Positions 21,931 through 32,624 are shown, counted from the first letter of the stretch. The stretch: DNA of 64,000 bases from Flaveria trinervia (GCA_025506515.1 JACCIX010000472.1:50042-114041); one strand, 5' to 3'. Notes: a model not told the origin generated them from the letters alone. A program made the numbers and translations.

Positions 21931-22246
21931 CCCCAGACGTCTGCACAAAGCGGGTACTGGGCCGAAGTTGATAAGACTTCCATAACGCACATAGCCTGGC
22001 ACCAACATCGGGGTAAGTGACAAAGATCTCACCTGTAAGCTATGCCCCAAACGTATGCACAAAACGTGTACTGGGACGAAGTTTATTAGACTTCCATAAC
22101 GCACATAGCCTGGCACCAGCACTGGGGTAAGCCACAAGGACTCCACATATAAGTCTACCCCAAACGTATGCACAAAGCATGTACCGGGCCAAAGTTGATA
22201 AGACATCCATAACGCACATAGCCTAGCACCAGCACCGGGGTAAGAC
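21931..22246 (-). repeat. Three tandem ~113-bp subrepeats in the C1 3' LTR
   Basis: Units start at CCCCAxACGTxTGCACAAA at 21931, 22045 and 22158 (spacing 114 and 113 bp). Each has GTACTGGGxCxAAGTT, AACGCACATAGCCTGGCACCA and CGGGGTAAG. The other LTR has the same three units, so they existed before insertion. Confidence 0.9.
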
Positions 22247-22609
22247 TTATCTATATATTCATTATGTCATAATGCATGCACTCTATCATTATGTTCCTCT
22301 TTTCATTATCTTTCACTTTACATTACATAATAGTTTATCATTTCTTTCACAACTATAACACATAAAGCCACAGGAATGATAAACATACATAACAGGATCA
22401 TAAACATAATCATACAAACATCACCATACAAGGCACCATCATACATGCATAACATACCACATACATACAATCATGCATAAGCACCAATCATACATAATCA
22501 TTCTTGCCCATCACAACATCTATGACCTCAAAAGTCAACTTACATGAACCCCCGATAACCTCCCAAGTCAAAGCCTACATATACTCTTTCCCCCGAAAAA
22601 TAGAAAATA

Positions 22610-22925
22610 AACTATGTTCGGGCGCATGAGCCCTATTTGGGCTTATGGGCACTATTCAGTCGCATGGCCTTCTAGGCGCATGCGAACAGTTAGGCGTATG
22701 GACAGTCTCTAGATTCATGGGCACTATGGGGCGTATGGACTCTCAGTCGCATAGCCTTCAATCGCATAACTTTTAGGCGCATGACCTTCAATCGCATGAC
22801 TTTCAGGCGTATGACCCTTAGGCACAAAGCATTTAGGCACATGGACTTTAGTCGCATACCTTTGGCCGTATGGCCGCTGGTCGCATGTCATTCGGTCTCA
22901 TGGCTTCTAGTCGCATGAGCCCTAG
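22610..22925 (-). repeat. GCGCATG / GTCGCATG short-word array in the C1 3' LTR
   Basis: About 18 imperfect words of the type GGCGCATGxxC, AGTCGCATGxC or GGCGTATGG recur roughly every 17 bp. The matching array in the right LTR is at 31598-31912. Spacing is quite regular, but the intervening bases vary. Confidence 0.8.
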
Positions 22926-23483
22926 CTGGGTGCAGAATGCAGTCTCTTCGAACCTGAAGTGCAGATTTCGACCTCCTACCCTTTTCTAACCTGTTCGAAG
23001 CTTAAACCGACCATCCTAGGCCTTAGAAACATTACCATAACATCATTCAAGCATCATAAGACCAAACACAAGCCCCACCCATTTGCACACACACACAAAC
23101 ACCCAACACAACCTAAAACAGTTTGCTATTTGTTCCAGCCCCAAAATCAGTCAATAAGATGTAAGAGAGGGGCCCTAGAACTCACCTTGACAGCCACTTC
23201 GAGTAGAGCTTCCTACAAACCTGCTTTACTTCGACTTTTGCACTTGATTACCAAGAACCCTAGCTTTTGCCCTTTTTCTCCTTTTCTTCTCTCTTGCCGA
23301 TTGAAGATGAGAATGGGTGAGTGGTGTGGGCAGCCATGCTCTTTACACCCACTCTTCCAAACTTTAGTTCTTTTTGCCACATTTTATCCCTCAACTTGGG
23401 TAAAATGTCTTTTCTCCTTTATTCTTTCATTTTCTTTCTTTTTCTTCTTTCTTTGGCTTCAAAGAAAATAACCAGGTGTTACA

Positions 23484-23497
23484 AGTCCACCCCCCTT
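23484..23497 (-). other. Polypurine tract of C1
   Basis: The minus strand reads ATAAGGGGGGTGGACT ending at the LTR edge. A G-rich purine tract next to the 3' LTR is the plus-strand primer and confirms minus orientation. Confidence 0.88.
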
Positions 23498-23527
23498 ATA
23501 TAGGTTTGGTCCCCAAAACCTGTTATT

Positions 23528-23984
23528 CCTCAAACAAATGTGGGTAATGCTGCCTCATCTCTTCTTTAGTCTCCCACGTAGACTCTGATCCCTTTCTGTG
23601 CTTCCACTATATGCGCACAAGTGGAACCACTTTATTTCCCAACCTCTTCTCTTTACGGTCAATGATTGCCACTGGTTGCTCCACATAATTGAGCCGTTCA
23701 TCCACCTCGATGTCCTCTAATGGTACAACCATATCCTTGTCTGTCAAACATTTTCTCAAATGAGATACATGGAATGTCGGATGAATTCCACTTAACTCCT
23801 CTGGTAACTCCAGTCTATAGGCCACCTCTCCTACTCGAGCAACGATTCGGAAAGACCCTATGTACCTTGGGCTCAATTTGCCTCGCTTTCCGAAACGAAT
23901 GATACCCTTCCAAGGTGAGACTTTCAACATAACTCTATTACCCACCTGGAACTCAATCGGTCTACATCGTTTATCAGCATACAA
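23528..23984 (-). pseudogene. C1 integrase C-terminus with chromodomain, one stop
   Basis: Minus-strand codons 23984-23607 read YADKRCRPIEFQVGNRVMLK, VSPWKGIIRFGKRGKLSPRY and YRLELPEELSGIHPTFHVSH, the GPY/F-type integrase tail. This is followed by the chromodomain start NYVEQPVAIIDRKEKRLGNK. A TAG at 23607-23609 stops it, but the same frame goes on with WKHRKGSESTWETKEEMRQH to about 23528, completing the chromodomain. The aromatic positions and WE-type motif are kept. Chromodomains of this class are thought to steer integration toward methylated-histone heterochromatin, which matches the setting. Confidence 0.85.
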
Positions 23985-24760
23985 CTTTTGCCTATCTTAG
24001 CTGCCTTCATGAAGGCCTTGATCCTTTCCAGCTTCTCAGTCATAGCCTCGACCACTTTGACACTCCCTAACTCTTTATGGCCAATATCACCCCAACACAT
24101 GGGTGTTCTATATCTCCTCCCGTATAATATCTCAAAAGGAGGCATACCAATGCTAGTATGATAGCTATTGTTATATGAGAACTCAACTAGCGTAAGTGGT
24201 CATCCCAACTTCCTCCAAAATCAATGACGCATGCCTGAAGCATATCTTCCAGCGTCTGAATAGTCCTTTCTGACTAACCATCCATCTGAGAATGATAAGT
24301 CGTGCTAATGTGTAACCTCGTCCCCATTGCGTCATGGAATTTCTACCAAAATTTATATGTAAACCGGGTGTCATGGTTGGACACAATAGAGACCGGCACA
24401 CCATGACGAGTTACATTCTCTTAATGAACAGATCCGCCAACCTCTCAGATTAATATGTCTCTCGAATCTGTAGGAAGTGAGCACTCTTCGTCAAACGATC
24501 AACAATCACCCATATAGCATCATACCCTTTCATGGTACGCGGTAGCTTTATAATAAAATCCATGGTGATGTGTTCCCACTTCCACTCTGGTATATCCAAC
24601 GGTTGGATCTTCCCATACGGCTTTTGGTGCTCAGTCTTCACTTGTAAACAAGTAAGGCAATTACTCACATACTCCACCACATCACACTTCATACCCGACC
24701 GCAATAACCCTTCTTCATGTCTTAGTACATCTTGGTAGCACCGGGATGAATACATTATAG
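23985..24760 (-). pseudogene. C1 integrase, zinc-binding and catalytic core, broken
   Basis: The end of the HHCC zinc domain is at about 24690-24640 (YVSNCLTCLQVKTEHQKPYG). The first catalytic Asp is in WEHITMDFIIKLPRT and a further conserved block is AIWVIVDRLTKSAHFL. The Glu region reads YHSQMDG-stop-SERTIQTLEDML near 24290-24240, where a Gln codon has become TAG. The chain then resumes at 24145 with PPFEILYGRRYRTPMCWGDI. Several frame changes occur between 24450 and 24150. The E residue and both D-region motifs are recognisable, so the domain identity is certain though it is not functional. Confidence 0.88.
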
Positions 24761-26240
24761 AGTCTTATGAGCTTCATCCATAATCTTCACGCGTAGATCC
24801 CCAAAACAAGGAATCCACATCTGCCCAAATGGGGTTCTAACACCGAGTGTGTTTTCACCCAATTCTGCAACCAGACTTTTCATCCTTTCAAAGTTGAGAT
24901 GATCTTCTTTCAATGCCTTATCTTGAAAGTCTTTAACCTACTTCATCACATCAGAGGTCATGATCAACTAGTAAGCTTTCACCCGATCGGCTCGGGTCTC
25001 TCTTTTTAGCTAAGGGCATCCGCCACCACATTGGCTTTGCCCGGATGGTAATGGATCTCACAATCATAATCCTTTATGAGCTCCAACCATCTCCGCTGCC
25101 TCATGTTCAAATCTTTCTACTCGAAGAGGTACTTCAAGCTCTTGTGATCAATGAATATGGTGCACTTCGTCCCATAGAGGTAGTCCCTCCAAATCTTCAA
25201 TGCGAAGAGCATAGCTGCTAGCTCCAAGGTTTGTTCAAATCCTTCTGCTCGAAGAGGTACTTCAAGCTCTTGAGTCAATCTCTCCTTTAACTCCTCAAAC
25301 GCCTTCTCTGGACCTTGACTCCATACAAACTTTACATCCTTACGGGTCAACTTGGTTAGTGGAGAGGCGATCTTAGAGAAGTCTTGAATAAACCTTCTGT
25401 AATAGCCCGACAAACCCAAGAAACTACGAATCTCGGATGGCGTCTTTGGAGACTTCCATTGCATCACCGCCTCCACCTTTGTCGGGTCCACCATAATCCC
25501 GTCGGGATTCACCACGTGACCCAAGAATTGAACCTCGCATAGCCAGAATGCGTATTTCGAGAACTTAGCATACAACTTCTCCCTTCTCAACGTCTCCAAC
25601 ACCTCTCGAATGTGACCAACATGCTCCTCCTCACTCTTGGAATAAATCAAGATATCATCGATAAACACAATCACTGATTTATCTAATATCAGCCGACACA
25701 CTCAGTTCATCAAGTGCATAAAAGCAGCTGGCGCGTTGGTCAAACCAAAACACATAACGAGAAACTCGTAATGTCCATAGCGTGTGCGAAAAGCTATTTT
25801 ACGGATATCTTGCTCCTTCACTATGAGCTAATGGTAACCCGATCGAATATCTATCCTTGAGAACCAACTGACACCTTGAAGCTGATCAAACAAATCATCG
25901 ATTATTGGTAACGGGTACTGATTCTTCACCGTCAACTTGTTCAGCTCACGGTAGTGTGTACACATCTTCATACTCGGTCTTTCTTTTTCACGAACAGGAC
26001 CAGAGCACCCCAAGGAGAGATACTCGGTCAAATGAACCCCTTGTTAAGCAACTCCTGTAGTTGCTCCATGAGTTCCTTCATCTTGATTTGAGTCAACCAA
26101 TACAGTGCCTTAGCAACACGTTGGGCACCCGGTATCAAGTCAATCTGGAACTCGATCTCACGGTTAGGTGGCACTCCTGGTAAGTCTTCGGGAAATACAT
26201 CTGGAAAGTCACACACAACCGGTACATTGGATAGTTGTGG
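24761..26240 (-). pseudogene. C1 reverse transcriptase and scrambled RNase H
   Basis: RT begins next to the solo LTR with VPVVCDFPDVFPEDLPGVPP and continues VAKALYWLTQIKMKELMEQL, YRELNKLTVKNQYPLPIIDD and SWFSRIDIRSGYH; stops lie near 26035, 25830 and 25700. ORF 25701-25117 has the intact catalytic box VIVFIDDILIYS and a full thumb. RNase H is abnormal: after ERLTQELEVPL a short foreign-frame peptide leads directly to LAAMLFALKIWRDYLYGTKC, so the N-terminal third with its catalytic Asp is missing. A 24-bp block, CGAAGAGGTACTTCAAGCTCTTG, stands at both 25124 and 25250. The RNase H end NVVADALS lies near 25030. Confidence 0.9.
26236..26240. repeat. Target site duplication of solo LTR SL1, left copy (TGTGG)
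   Basis: TGTGG stands just left of the solo LTR; the right copy at 28923-28927 is TGCGG, one transition different. Removing the LTR and one copy restores continuous C1 pol sequence as compared with C2 near 45815-45840. Confidence 0.8.
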
Positions 26241-28922
26241 TGTGACATCCGTTAAATTTCCGTTACCAAACTCCATTAATTGCGGTTAGGTCTTACATAC
26301 ACGTGTCGTAAGCACACACTAGTTGTCATTTAACGTTGGTGACCTAATAATAATTAATAATGTTACATTAATGATAATCTAATTGATTAGATGATTATTG
26401 TGTTATGCTTATATGTTTACACAATTTAAATGTTAACGGTGAATTTTATCGCGTAACATGGAAACGCGTATATTAAATTGCCTATCTTGTGACTTGTGGA
26501 AATAATGTAAATATTATTATTGTTGATTAATAATGTTGGTATTATTAAGTTAAAAACTTTCAAAAAGTGTTTAAAAGAATAGTTTTTATAAAATATAAAA
26601 TAAAAGGGGTTATGTGTAATTACATAAAACTAAAACTTAACAAAATTAACAAACCCTAATCCCCCAAAACCCTAAATCAGCCGCAAACCCTCACCCACTC
26701 CCTCTCTTTGCAATTTTGATCAAGAAACAATCATTGTGCTTCGGTTCTGGTCGATTTCAAGGATTACAACACGTAGGAATCATCAATTGCAAGTTAACAC
26801 ACGTTTAAAGGTTAGATTTTACAAGTTTTTATGGAACTCTTGTTAGGGTCGAACCCTAATTCGTTTATGGATCTTCTTGTGGTCGAAATTGATGTTCATT
26901 GATAATGTTAGTATGTTAGTTGGATTGAATACATGTTGTTTAACGTTGATTATGCATGAATTGTATGTTTTTAATGGATTGATCATGAACTTTGATTTTA
27001 GGAAAACCCTAATTCAAAATTGATGAGATTATGGATGATTGATGATTGTTTGATGAATGTATGATTATTAGTAGGTTGTATGAATGCTAGGATACGTTGA
27101 TCTTGCAAAGAATTGATGAATTGATGTAGGTGTTCATAGGTTACTAATAATAGTAACTTTATTTCCATGACATGATGATCTAATGATAGATTGATGTTGT
27201 TGATGTGTTCATGATGATAATTAGATGCTAGATTGTTGATATGAATGCTAGAAATCTTAAAAAGAATGTTGGTGTTCATATCTTTCCAAACGTGGAAACT
27301 TTTGTTCAGGATGATTAATAGATTATGATGACTAGGTATTGTTAATCATTGAGTGTTTGATATATGGTGGAATGTACTTTCCCAAAAGCGAAACTTTATT
27401 TGCACAACATTTTTAGGATGATAGTTTGAACATGTTTGGGATGTTAGGAGCATGTTAGTATGTTCATGGATGAATTCTAATGTGATAGAACATGTTAAAT
27501 TAGTTGTATGGGATGGTTGGATAATCATGAGTGATGTTTGGACTTTGATGATCATATATGATGTTGATGTTAGTTAGTAGTTAAGACATCATGTTTGGGG
27601 CTGGAAATTGGTTGTTGTGGTGTATGTTGAATGCAAGGAACATGGTTAATGAATGTGAATGTGATCATCATACACACGTGCGAATCTGAGGCCCCTACTT
27701 AGTAGGATTGGCAGGGTTTAGGATGTGAAGTCGTGAGTGGCTTCACATGGCATGTGGTGCATGATTTGATCTTTGTGTGCCATGTTAGTTGTGTTATAAC
27801 TAATGGACATGCTAATGTTCTAGATTCACATGACTTGTGTGATACTTGGTTGTATGATGATCTAAGTGATACATCTGGATAATATAGCATACATATGATC
27901 CATTTGAATGTTAACCATGTATGATATATGTCTATGATTGCTTGAGTGGTTTACAACACATAAAGTCACCAACGAGTCAACTGGGTCAAACGTGTCTGTT
28001 TTCTGAAACCTTGAGTCCTTGGTTGTAGTGTACTTAGGGTTTCACATGTTCTCTATTTACACGTACTCTTGTACTTATATGATCTAGGTAACCTCTGAAG
28101 GTTATTTGTCCATTCTGTCTGTCAAGTAAAACTCTAAGTGTCTATCACGCATATCAGGTGAGTTCATGCCCCACTCTTTATTTAGTCTCTTTTGGGGGAG
28201 ATAGCATACTGGTAAATCACAAACGCTTTATATATTCAAGTTGTGTATAATATTAATATATTGTGATATCATGGAAAAGTCCTCACACTTTCAATTGTTA
28301 ATATTGAATAGCGGGGAAATTTGGGTAGTACTATTAGGTCTGACGAGCCCTACCTGTGTGACTCGAGGTCAACCGGGTGCAATTTGTCCTATTGACATTG
28401 TCATGACCTGTTAAGTCGTGATAGGAGGAAACAACGTAACACAGTCAGCTTCAATGCGAAATCACTATGAGTTAATATTTATTGTTGATAGACTAGCTAT
28501 CTGTTACAATGCACTACTTTTATATCTCTGTTAATAAACTGCTTATGTTCGAATATCACTCTTGAACTCACCAACCATTGTGTTGACATTTTAGTATGCT
28601 ATTCTCAGGTCATTAGCTTGCTTGCCATTAGGAGCACTACATGTTTCACTTGCATTCTAAGACTTGGTCTTCAAGACATCTTTATTGTTTTAATGGTTAA
28701 TGTTTACTCTTTTAGGTTGACGCATGTTTTGCCATAGTATACATTTTTATTTCTTTGGGTTGTTTTACAAAACGCTTCCGTACAGTTTAAAGTTTATACT
28801 TTGGTTGATTTTATTTTTAATTATGGCATATAGAGTCGTTCTGAGTAACTATTGACTGGGATCCTGGTTGTTCACACGCCTCGCGCGGTAAAACTCTGCA
28901 CGTGGATTTTAAGGGTGTGACA
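26241..28922 (+). repeat. Solo LTR SL1 (2.68 kb) inside C1 pol
   Basis: Ends are TGTGACATCC and GGGTGTGACA, flanked by a 5-bp duplication with one mismatch, and there is no internal retroelement sequence. Such a structure arises when the two LTRs of one element recombine and delete the body. The plus orientation is inferred from an ACTCACCAACC / TTGACATTTTAG block near 28565, which resembles the 3' part of other large gypsy LTRs. ORFs within it (26998-27890) have no recognisable protein. A stretch with ACCCTAATCCCCCAAAACCC at about 26652 is C-rich LTR leader sequence, not a telomere. Confidence 0.85.
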
Positions 28923-29460
28923 TGCGGTGTTGCTGAATCCATATCTTTTACATAAGCCAAGTAGGCACTACATCCACACCTCATGCACTTTCCCGCCACC
29001 GCCATCGAAATCACTATGAGAATAATTGTGACTCGATCACCGTAAATTGTCACCGAACACCTGTCAGGCGCTATCAATCGAATCATCTTCTTGCGACACA
29101 TAATATTTTCCTCGTAGTCTGCCAACCAATCCATTCCTAGGACTACGTCAAACCCACCTAAGGTCATCACAAAGGGTCTAATAGGAAACTTGTGGCCTTC
29201 TAGTTCCACGTCACAACCTTCTATCATCTTGGAAATCCTGGTAGACTGGTCCTATGGCAGTTTCTACATCAAAGGGAGCATCTACATTCCTACTACTAAC
29301 AAGCAATTTAGCACAGAAAGCAGCAGAAATAAAACTTTTACTAGCACCAGAATCGAATAACACAAAAGTTAGAGTTTGGTTTACTAGAAACGTACCTGAC
29401 ATGACATCGAGGTCCATCCTCGGCCTCCGGCCGGGTCATCGTGAAAGCTTTGGCGTTAGC
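28923..29460 (-). pseudogene. C1 aspartic protease
   Basis: ORF 29417-29211 holds VLFDSGASKSFISAAFCAKL, a retropepsin active site with an intact DSGA. After a small frame change near 29220, the segment 29227-28923 continues GCDVELEGHKFPIRPFVMTL, GGFDVVLGMDWLADYEENIM and KKMIRLIAPDRCSVTIYGDR. The linker to RT (AYVKDMDSATPH) is then cut by solo LTR SL1. C2 carries the same domain at 45350-45830. Confidence 0.88.
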
Positions 29461-30071
29461 TTTCTACCCTCTGTTCCGGTCCCCTTCTTTGCTCCGGAAC
29501 TCTCAGTCCATGGCTTCTTGCAGTCTCTACTCATGTGGCCCTCTCCCCCGCAGTTATAGCACCGTATCACCCCACACTCTCTTGCTAGACGCCGGGCCTC
29601 CCACATTTAAGTAGAGGTTTGACCCCCACCTACACTTTCTTGTATGCTTCTTCCCGCATTACCACAAATCTTCACCCCCACACTGGATGGAACTACACGC
29701 TCGTCATCCATCCTTGTAGCCTTATGGTTTAGAGTGGCCCTACCACGTCCAAACTGCTTTCCATTCAAGTTCCAGTCTCCGCTACCCTTCTCGTTCGCCT
29801 CAATTATGGCCTCCTTCCTCATCGCTCTAATCGTCTTAGTCACCACAAATGGCAGAATCGTCCGCATGTCCTATTGAACACCTTCAGCGACTGCCTCTTT
29901 AACTACGGTCCTCAGACTAGCGCTATCATCACAGTCTTCCGGGTGATGGATCTTGGGCCCTTCGAGTGCCATATTAGCATCCCTAGCCATGCTTCTCGTG
30001 ACATGCGGTTCAGCACCACGTCCACCACGACCTCTATCCTGTGAAACCTTCGAAGATCTACCAATGGCCAT
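29461..30071 (-). pseudogene. C1 Gag with core deleted, zinc knuckle kept
   Basis: Gag starts at Met 30071 (MAIGRSSKVSQDRGRGGRGA), similar to MAGGRSSKASRGGG in C2. After a stop at about 29872 the segment MRTILPFVVTKTIRAMRKEA jumps to EKGSGDWNLNGKQFGRGRAT. Relative to C2 (44270-44940) about 600 bp are missing, exactly the retrotrans-gag core. The knuckle CYNCGGEGHMSRDC near 29560-29520 is intact. Without the core this Gag cannot form particles, so C1 would have depended on another element when it last moved, unless the deletion came later. Confidence 0.85.
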
Positions 30072-30405
30072 CCTCTAACACGCTATAAGATTTAAACACT
30101 TACACGGTCATTCAAGGAATAGCTCGGTTTATGTCAAGTATAGTAGGTCCCTAATTATAGTGGCCAGTTGTGATTAGTCACTTACTTTACTCTTCATACC
30201 CCAAGCATTCCTATCCTGACTATACCAGTATCTAAATCTACTAACAGCACATAAACCACATAACATGCTCACATAATAGCGGTTAACATTAAAGAAAATA
30301 CCTAATGGCATGCAGCTACTCGGACTGACAACCCTTCCCTTTCTTGTCCCATTTTCAGTTTAAGTTAGGTTTATTTTGAAGATTTACCCATTTCACTTAA
30401 ACTTT
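30072..30405 (-). other. C1 leader between primer site and gag
   Basis: This 334-bp stretch is non-coding and aligns with the C2 leader (43746-44058), including a GGGACAxGAAAGGGAAGGG block. I see no ORF or other motif. Confidence 0.7.
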
Positions 30406-30419
30406 GGCTTTGATGCCAA
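30406..30419 (-). other. Primer binding site of C1
   Basis: The minus strand reads TTGGCATCAAAGCC, a diverged initiator tRNA-Met type site (consensus TTGGTATCAGAGCC), two bases inside the 5' LTR edge at 30422. Confidence 0.85.
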
Positions 30420-30905
30420 CTTGTATGGCCCCGTTCCCAGGATGCTTACACCTAGTCGATCATGGCACATAAAACATATAATTACATTAACTTAAATAAA
30501 TCATTGCAGTGGAAATATTAAAACAACATTTCATTTCATATTAAATGCTTTTGCAAATTAATACAACATTTGTTACAAAACATCGTTTGTTCGCGTTACA
30601 ATGCAAAAACATTATACAAGGGAATGCCATCCAAAAATGAGCCAAGTAGCCGCCTCATGCCATCCTCAGTAACCTTTACCTGCCAACTGGAAACACATAA
30701 AAGTCAGCTTTGTTGAGTGAGTTCTAGTTTTAAAATAAAACATACTTTACTCTTATTCAAACCGTCATTTAATTTCTTTCAAATCATACTATACTGTTGT
30801 ACATGATCACATATTTACGTACACATAGATAATTTCATTATTATCTTCCTGAACTATTCATCACTTTCTTTCTTACTTCTCTTCGGATCAGTGTCATCAG
30901 CAATA

Positions 30906-31221
30906 CCCCAAACGTATGCACAAAGTGGGTACTGGGCCGAAGTTGATAAGACTTCTATAACGCACATAGCCTAGCACCAGCACCGGGGTAAGTGACAAAG
31001 ATCTCACATGTAAGCTATGCCCCAAACGTATGCACAAAGCGGGTACTGGGCCAAAGTTTATTAGACTTCCATAACGCACATAGCCTGGTACCAGAACCGG
31101 GGTAAGCCACAAGGACTCCACACATAAGTCTACCCCAAACGTATGCACAAAGTGGGTACTGGGCCGAAGTGGATAAGACTTCCATAACGCACATAGCTTG
31201 GCACCAGCACTGGGGTAAGAC
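30906..31221 (-). repeat. Three tandem ~113-bp subrepeats in the C1 5' LTR
   Basis: Units begin at 30906, 31020 and 31133 (spacing 114 and 113 bp), the same spacing as in the left LTR. Each carries AACGCACATAGCxTGGxACCA. Confidence 0.9.
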
Positions 31222-31597
31222 TTATCTATTTATTCATTACGTCATTAATGCATGCACTCTATCATTATGTTCATCTTTTCATTATCTTTCACTTTAAGTT
31301 ACATAATACTTTATCATTTCTTTCACAACTATAACATGTAAAGCCACAGGAAAGATAAACATACATAACACGAACATAAACATAATCTTTCAAACATGGC
31401 CATACAAGGCATCATCATACAAGCATAACATACCACATACATACAATCATGCATAAGCATCAATCATACATCATCATTCTTGTCCATCATAACATCTATG
31501 ACCTCAAAAGTCAACTTACATGAACCCTCGGGAACCTCCCAGTCAAAGCCTACATCTACTCTTTCCCCCGAAATCAGAAAATAAACTATGTTCTTTC

Positions 31598-31912
31598 GGG
31601 CGCATGAGCCCTATTTGGGCGTATGGGCACTATTCAGTCGCATGGCCTGCAAGTGCATGAGAACACTTAGGTGTATGGACAGTCTCCAGATGCATGGGCA
31701 CTATGGGGCGTATGGACTCTCAATCACATAGCCTTCAGTCGCATAACTTTCAGGCGCGTGACCTTTAGTCGCATGACTATGAGGCGCATGACCCTCAGTC
31801 GCATGGCATTTAGGCGCATGGACTTCAGTCGCATGCCTTTTGGCCATATGGCCTCGAGTCATATGTCATTCGGTCTCATGGCTTCCAGTTGCATGAGCTC
31901 TAGCTGGGTGCA
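31598..31912 (-). repeat. GCGCATG / GTCGCATG short-word array in the C1 5' LTR
   Basis: This is the counterpart of 22610-22925: words such as GGGCGCATGAGCC, AGTCGCATGGC and GGCGCATGACC repeat about every 17 bp. Individual words differ from the other LTR mainly by C/T and G/A changes at CpG. Confidence 0.8.
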
Positions 31913-32454
31913 GAATGCAATCTCTTCGAACCTGAACTGCAGATTTCTAACGTGTTCTAAGCTTAAACCAACCATCCTAAGCCATAGAAACACGACTATA
32001 ACATCATTGAAGCATCACAAGCCCAAACACAAGCACCACCCGTTCGCATAGACACACAAACACACACGAACGAGTTTGACAGCCAACACAACCAAAAACA
32101 GTTTGCTATGTGTTCTAGCCCAAAAATCAGTCAAAACATGTAAGAGAGGGTTCCTAGAACTCACCTTAACAGCCACTTCGAGTAGAGCTTTCTACAAACC
32201 CGCTTGACTTCGACTTTCGCACTGGATTACAAAGAAACCCTAGCTTTTGCCCTTTTTCTCCCTTTCTTTTCTCTTGGCCGATTGAAAATGAGAATAGGAG
32301 AGTGGTGTGGGCAGCCATGCCCTTTACACCCACTCTTCCAAACTTTAGTTCTTTTGCCATATTTTACCCCTCAACTTTGGGTAAAATGTCTTTTCTCCTT
32401 TATTCTTTCTTTTTCTTCTTTCTTTGGCTTCAAAGAAAATAACCGGGTGTTACA

Positions 32455-32459
32455 ATGTA
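32455..32459. repeat. Target site duplication of C1, right copy (ATGTA)
   Basis: Exact repeat of 21458-21462; on either side the A2 LTR sequence continues, confirming insertion of C1 into that LTR. Confidence 0.9.
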
Positions 32460-32624
32460 CAATATAATTTGAGGGCTAGATCTGTTTCTAGCATGGGTTT
32501 ACTTTAAACTTTTCATGCCATGTGATATTTTCTCCTTTTGTGTTCTTATGATGGTTTGTTTCCGCTGCCATATGTATTGCTAGTCTATGACGTTCCACCC
32601 TACCTAGGCCAGGGGTGTGATAGA

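Larger units (their letters stand above)
21463..23483 (-). repeat. C1 3' LTR (left copy)
   Basis: Plus-strand ends are TGTAAGGCCCCG and CCAGGTGTTACA. The polypurine tract is adjacent at 23484. It holds a 113-bp triple tandem repeat (21931-22246) and a GCGCATG/GTCGCATG word array (22610-22925). The ORF in the right third (22959-23471) is a compositional accident of LTR sequence; its counterpart in the other LTR is not conserved in frame. Confidence 0.93.
21463..32454 (-). mobile_element. Complete Ty3/gypsy chromovirus C1 (Tekay type) with nested solo LTR
   Basis: Both LTRs (2021 and 2033 bp), polypurine tract, primer site and a 5-bp target duplication are present. The total is 10,992 bp, about 8.3 kb without the inserted solo LTR. 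Minus-strand order is gag, protease, RT, RNase H, integrase and chromodomain, which defines a chromovirus; the long LTRs and C-terminal chromodomain style fit Tekay. Gag lacks its core and RNase H is scrambled, so it cannot move by itself. The LTRs differ by many substitutions and small indels (for example a ~24-bp segment at 30508-30531 missing from the left LTR), so insertion is not recent. Confidence 0.94.
30422..32454 (-). repeat. C1 5' LTR (right copy)
   Basis: Plus-strand ends are TGTATGGCCCCG and CCGGGTGTTACA, matching the left LTR throughout with scattered differences. It contains the same tandem subrepeats (30906-31221) and GCATG array (31598-31912). The outer edge is followed by ATGTA, the target duplication. 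Confidence 0.94.
18427..32622 (+). repeat. Gypsy A2 5' LTR, split by element C1
   Basis: The outer piece is 18427-21462 and the inner piece 32460-32622, together about 3.2 kb. It starts TGTACAACCGACCTC and ends GGGGTGTGATA, so the final CA has become TA. Both pieces match the A1 LTR in the opposite orientation. The region 20210-21460, absent from A1, is AT-rich and has no ORF matching a known protein; its end resembles the R-U5 part of other large gypsy LTRs (a short TTGACAT block near 21290). Confidence 0.87.

Noticed and set aside
22959..23471. 170-codon plus-strand ORF
   Set aside because: Lies in the C1 3' LTR and is not kept in frame in the matching part of the other LTR; a compositional accident.
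26640..26700. Telomere-like CCCTAA repeats
   Set aside because: Only scattered ACCCTAA-type words in a C-rich part of solo LTR SL1, not a tandem array.
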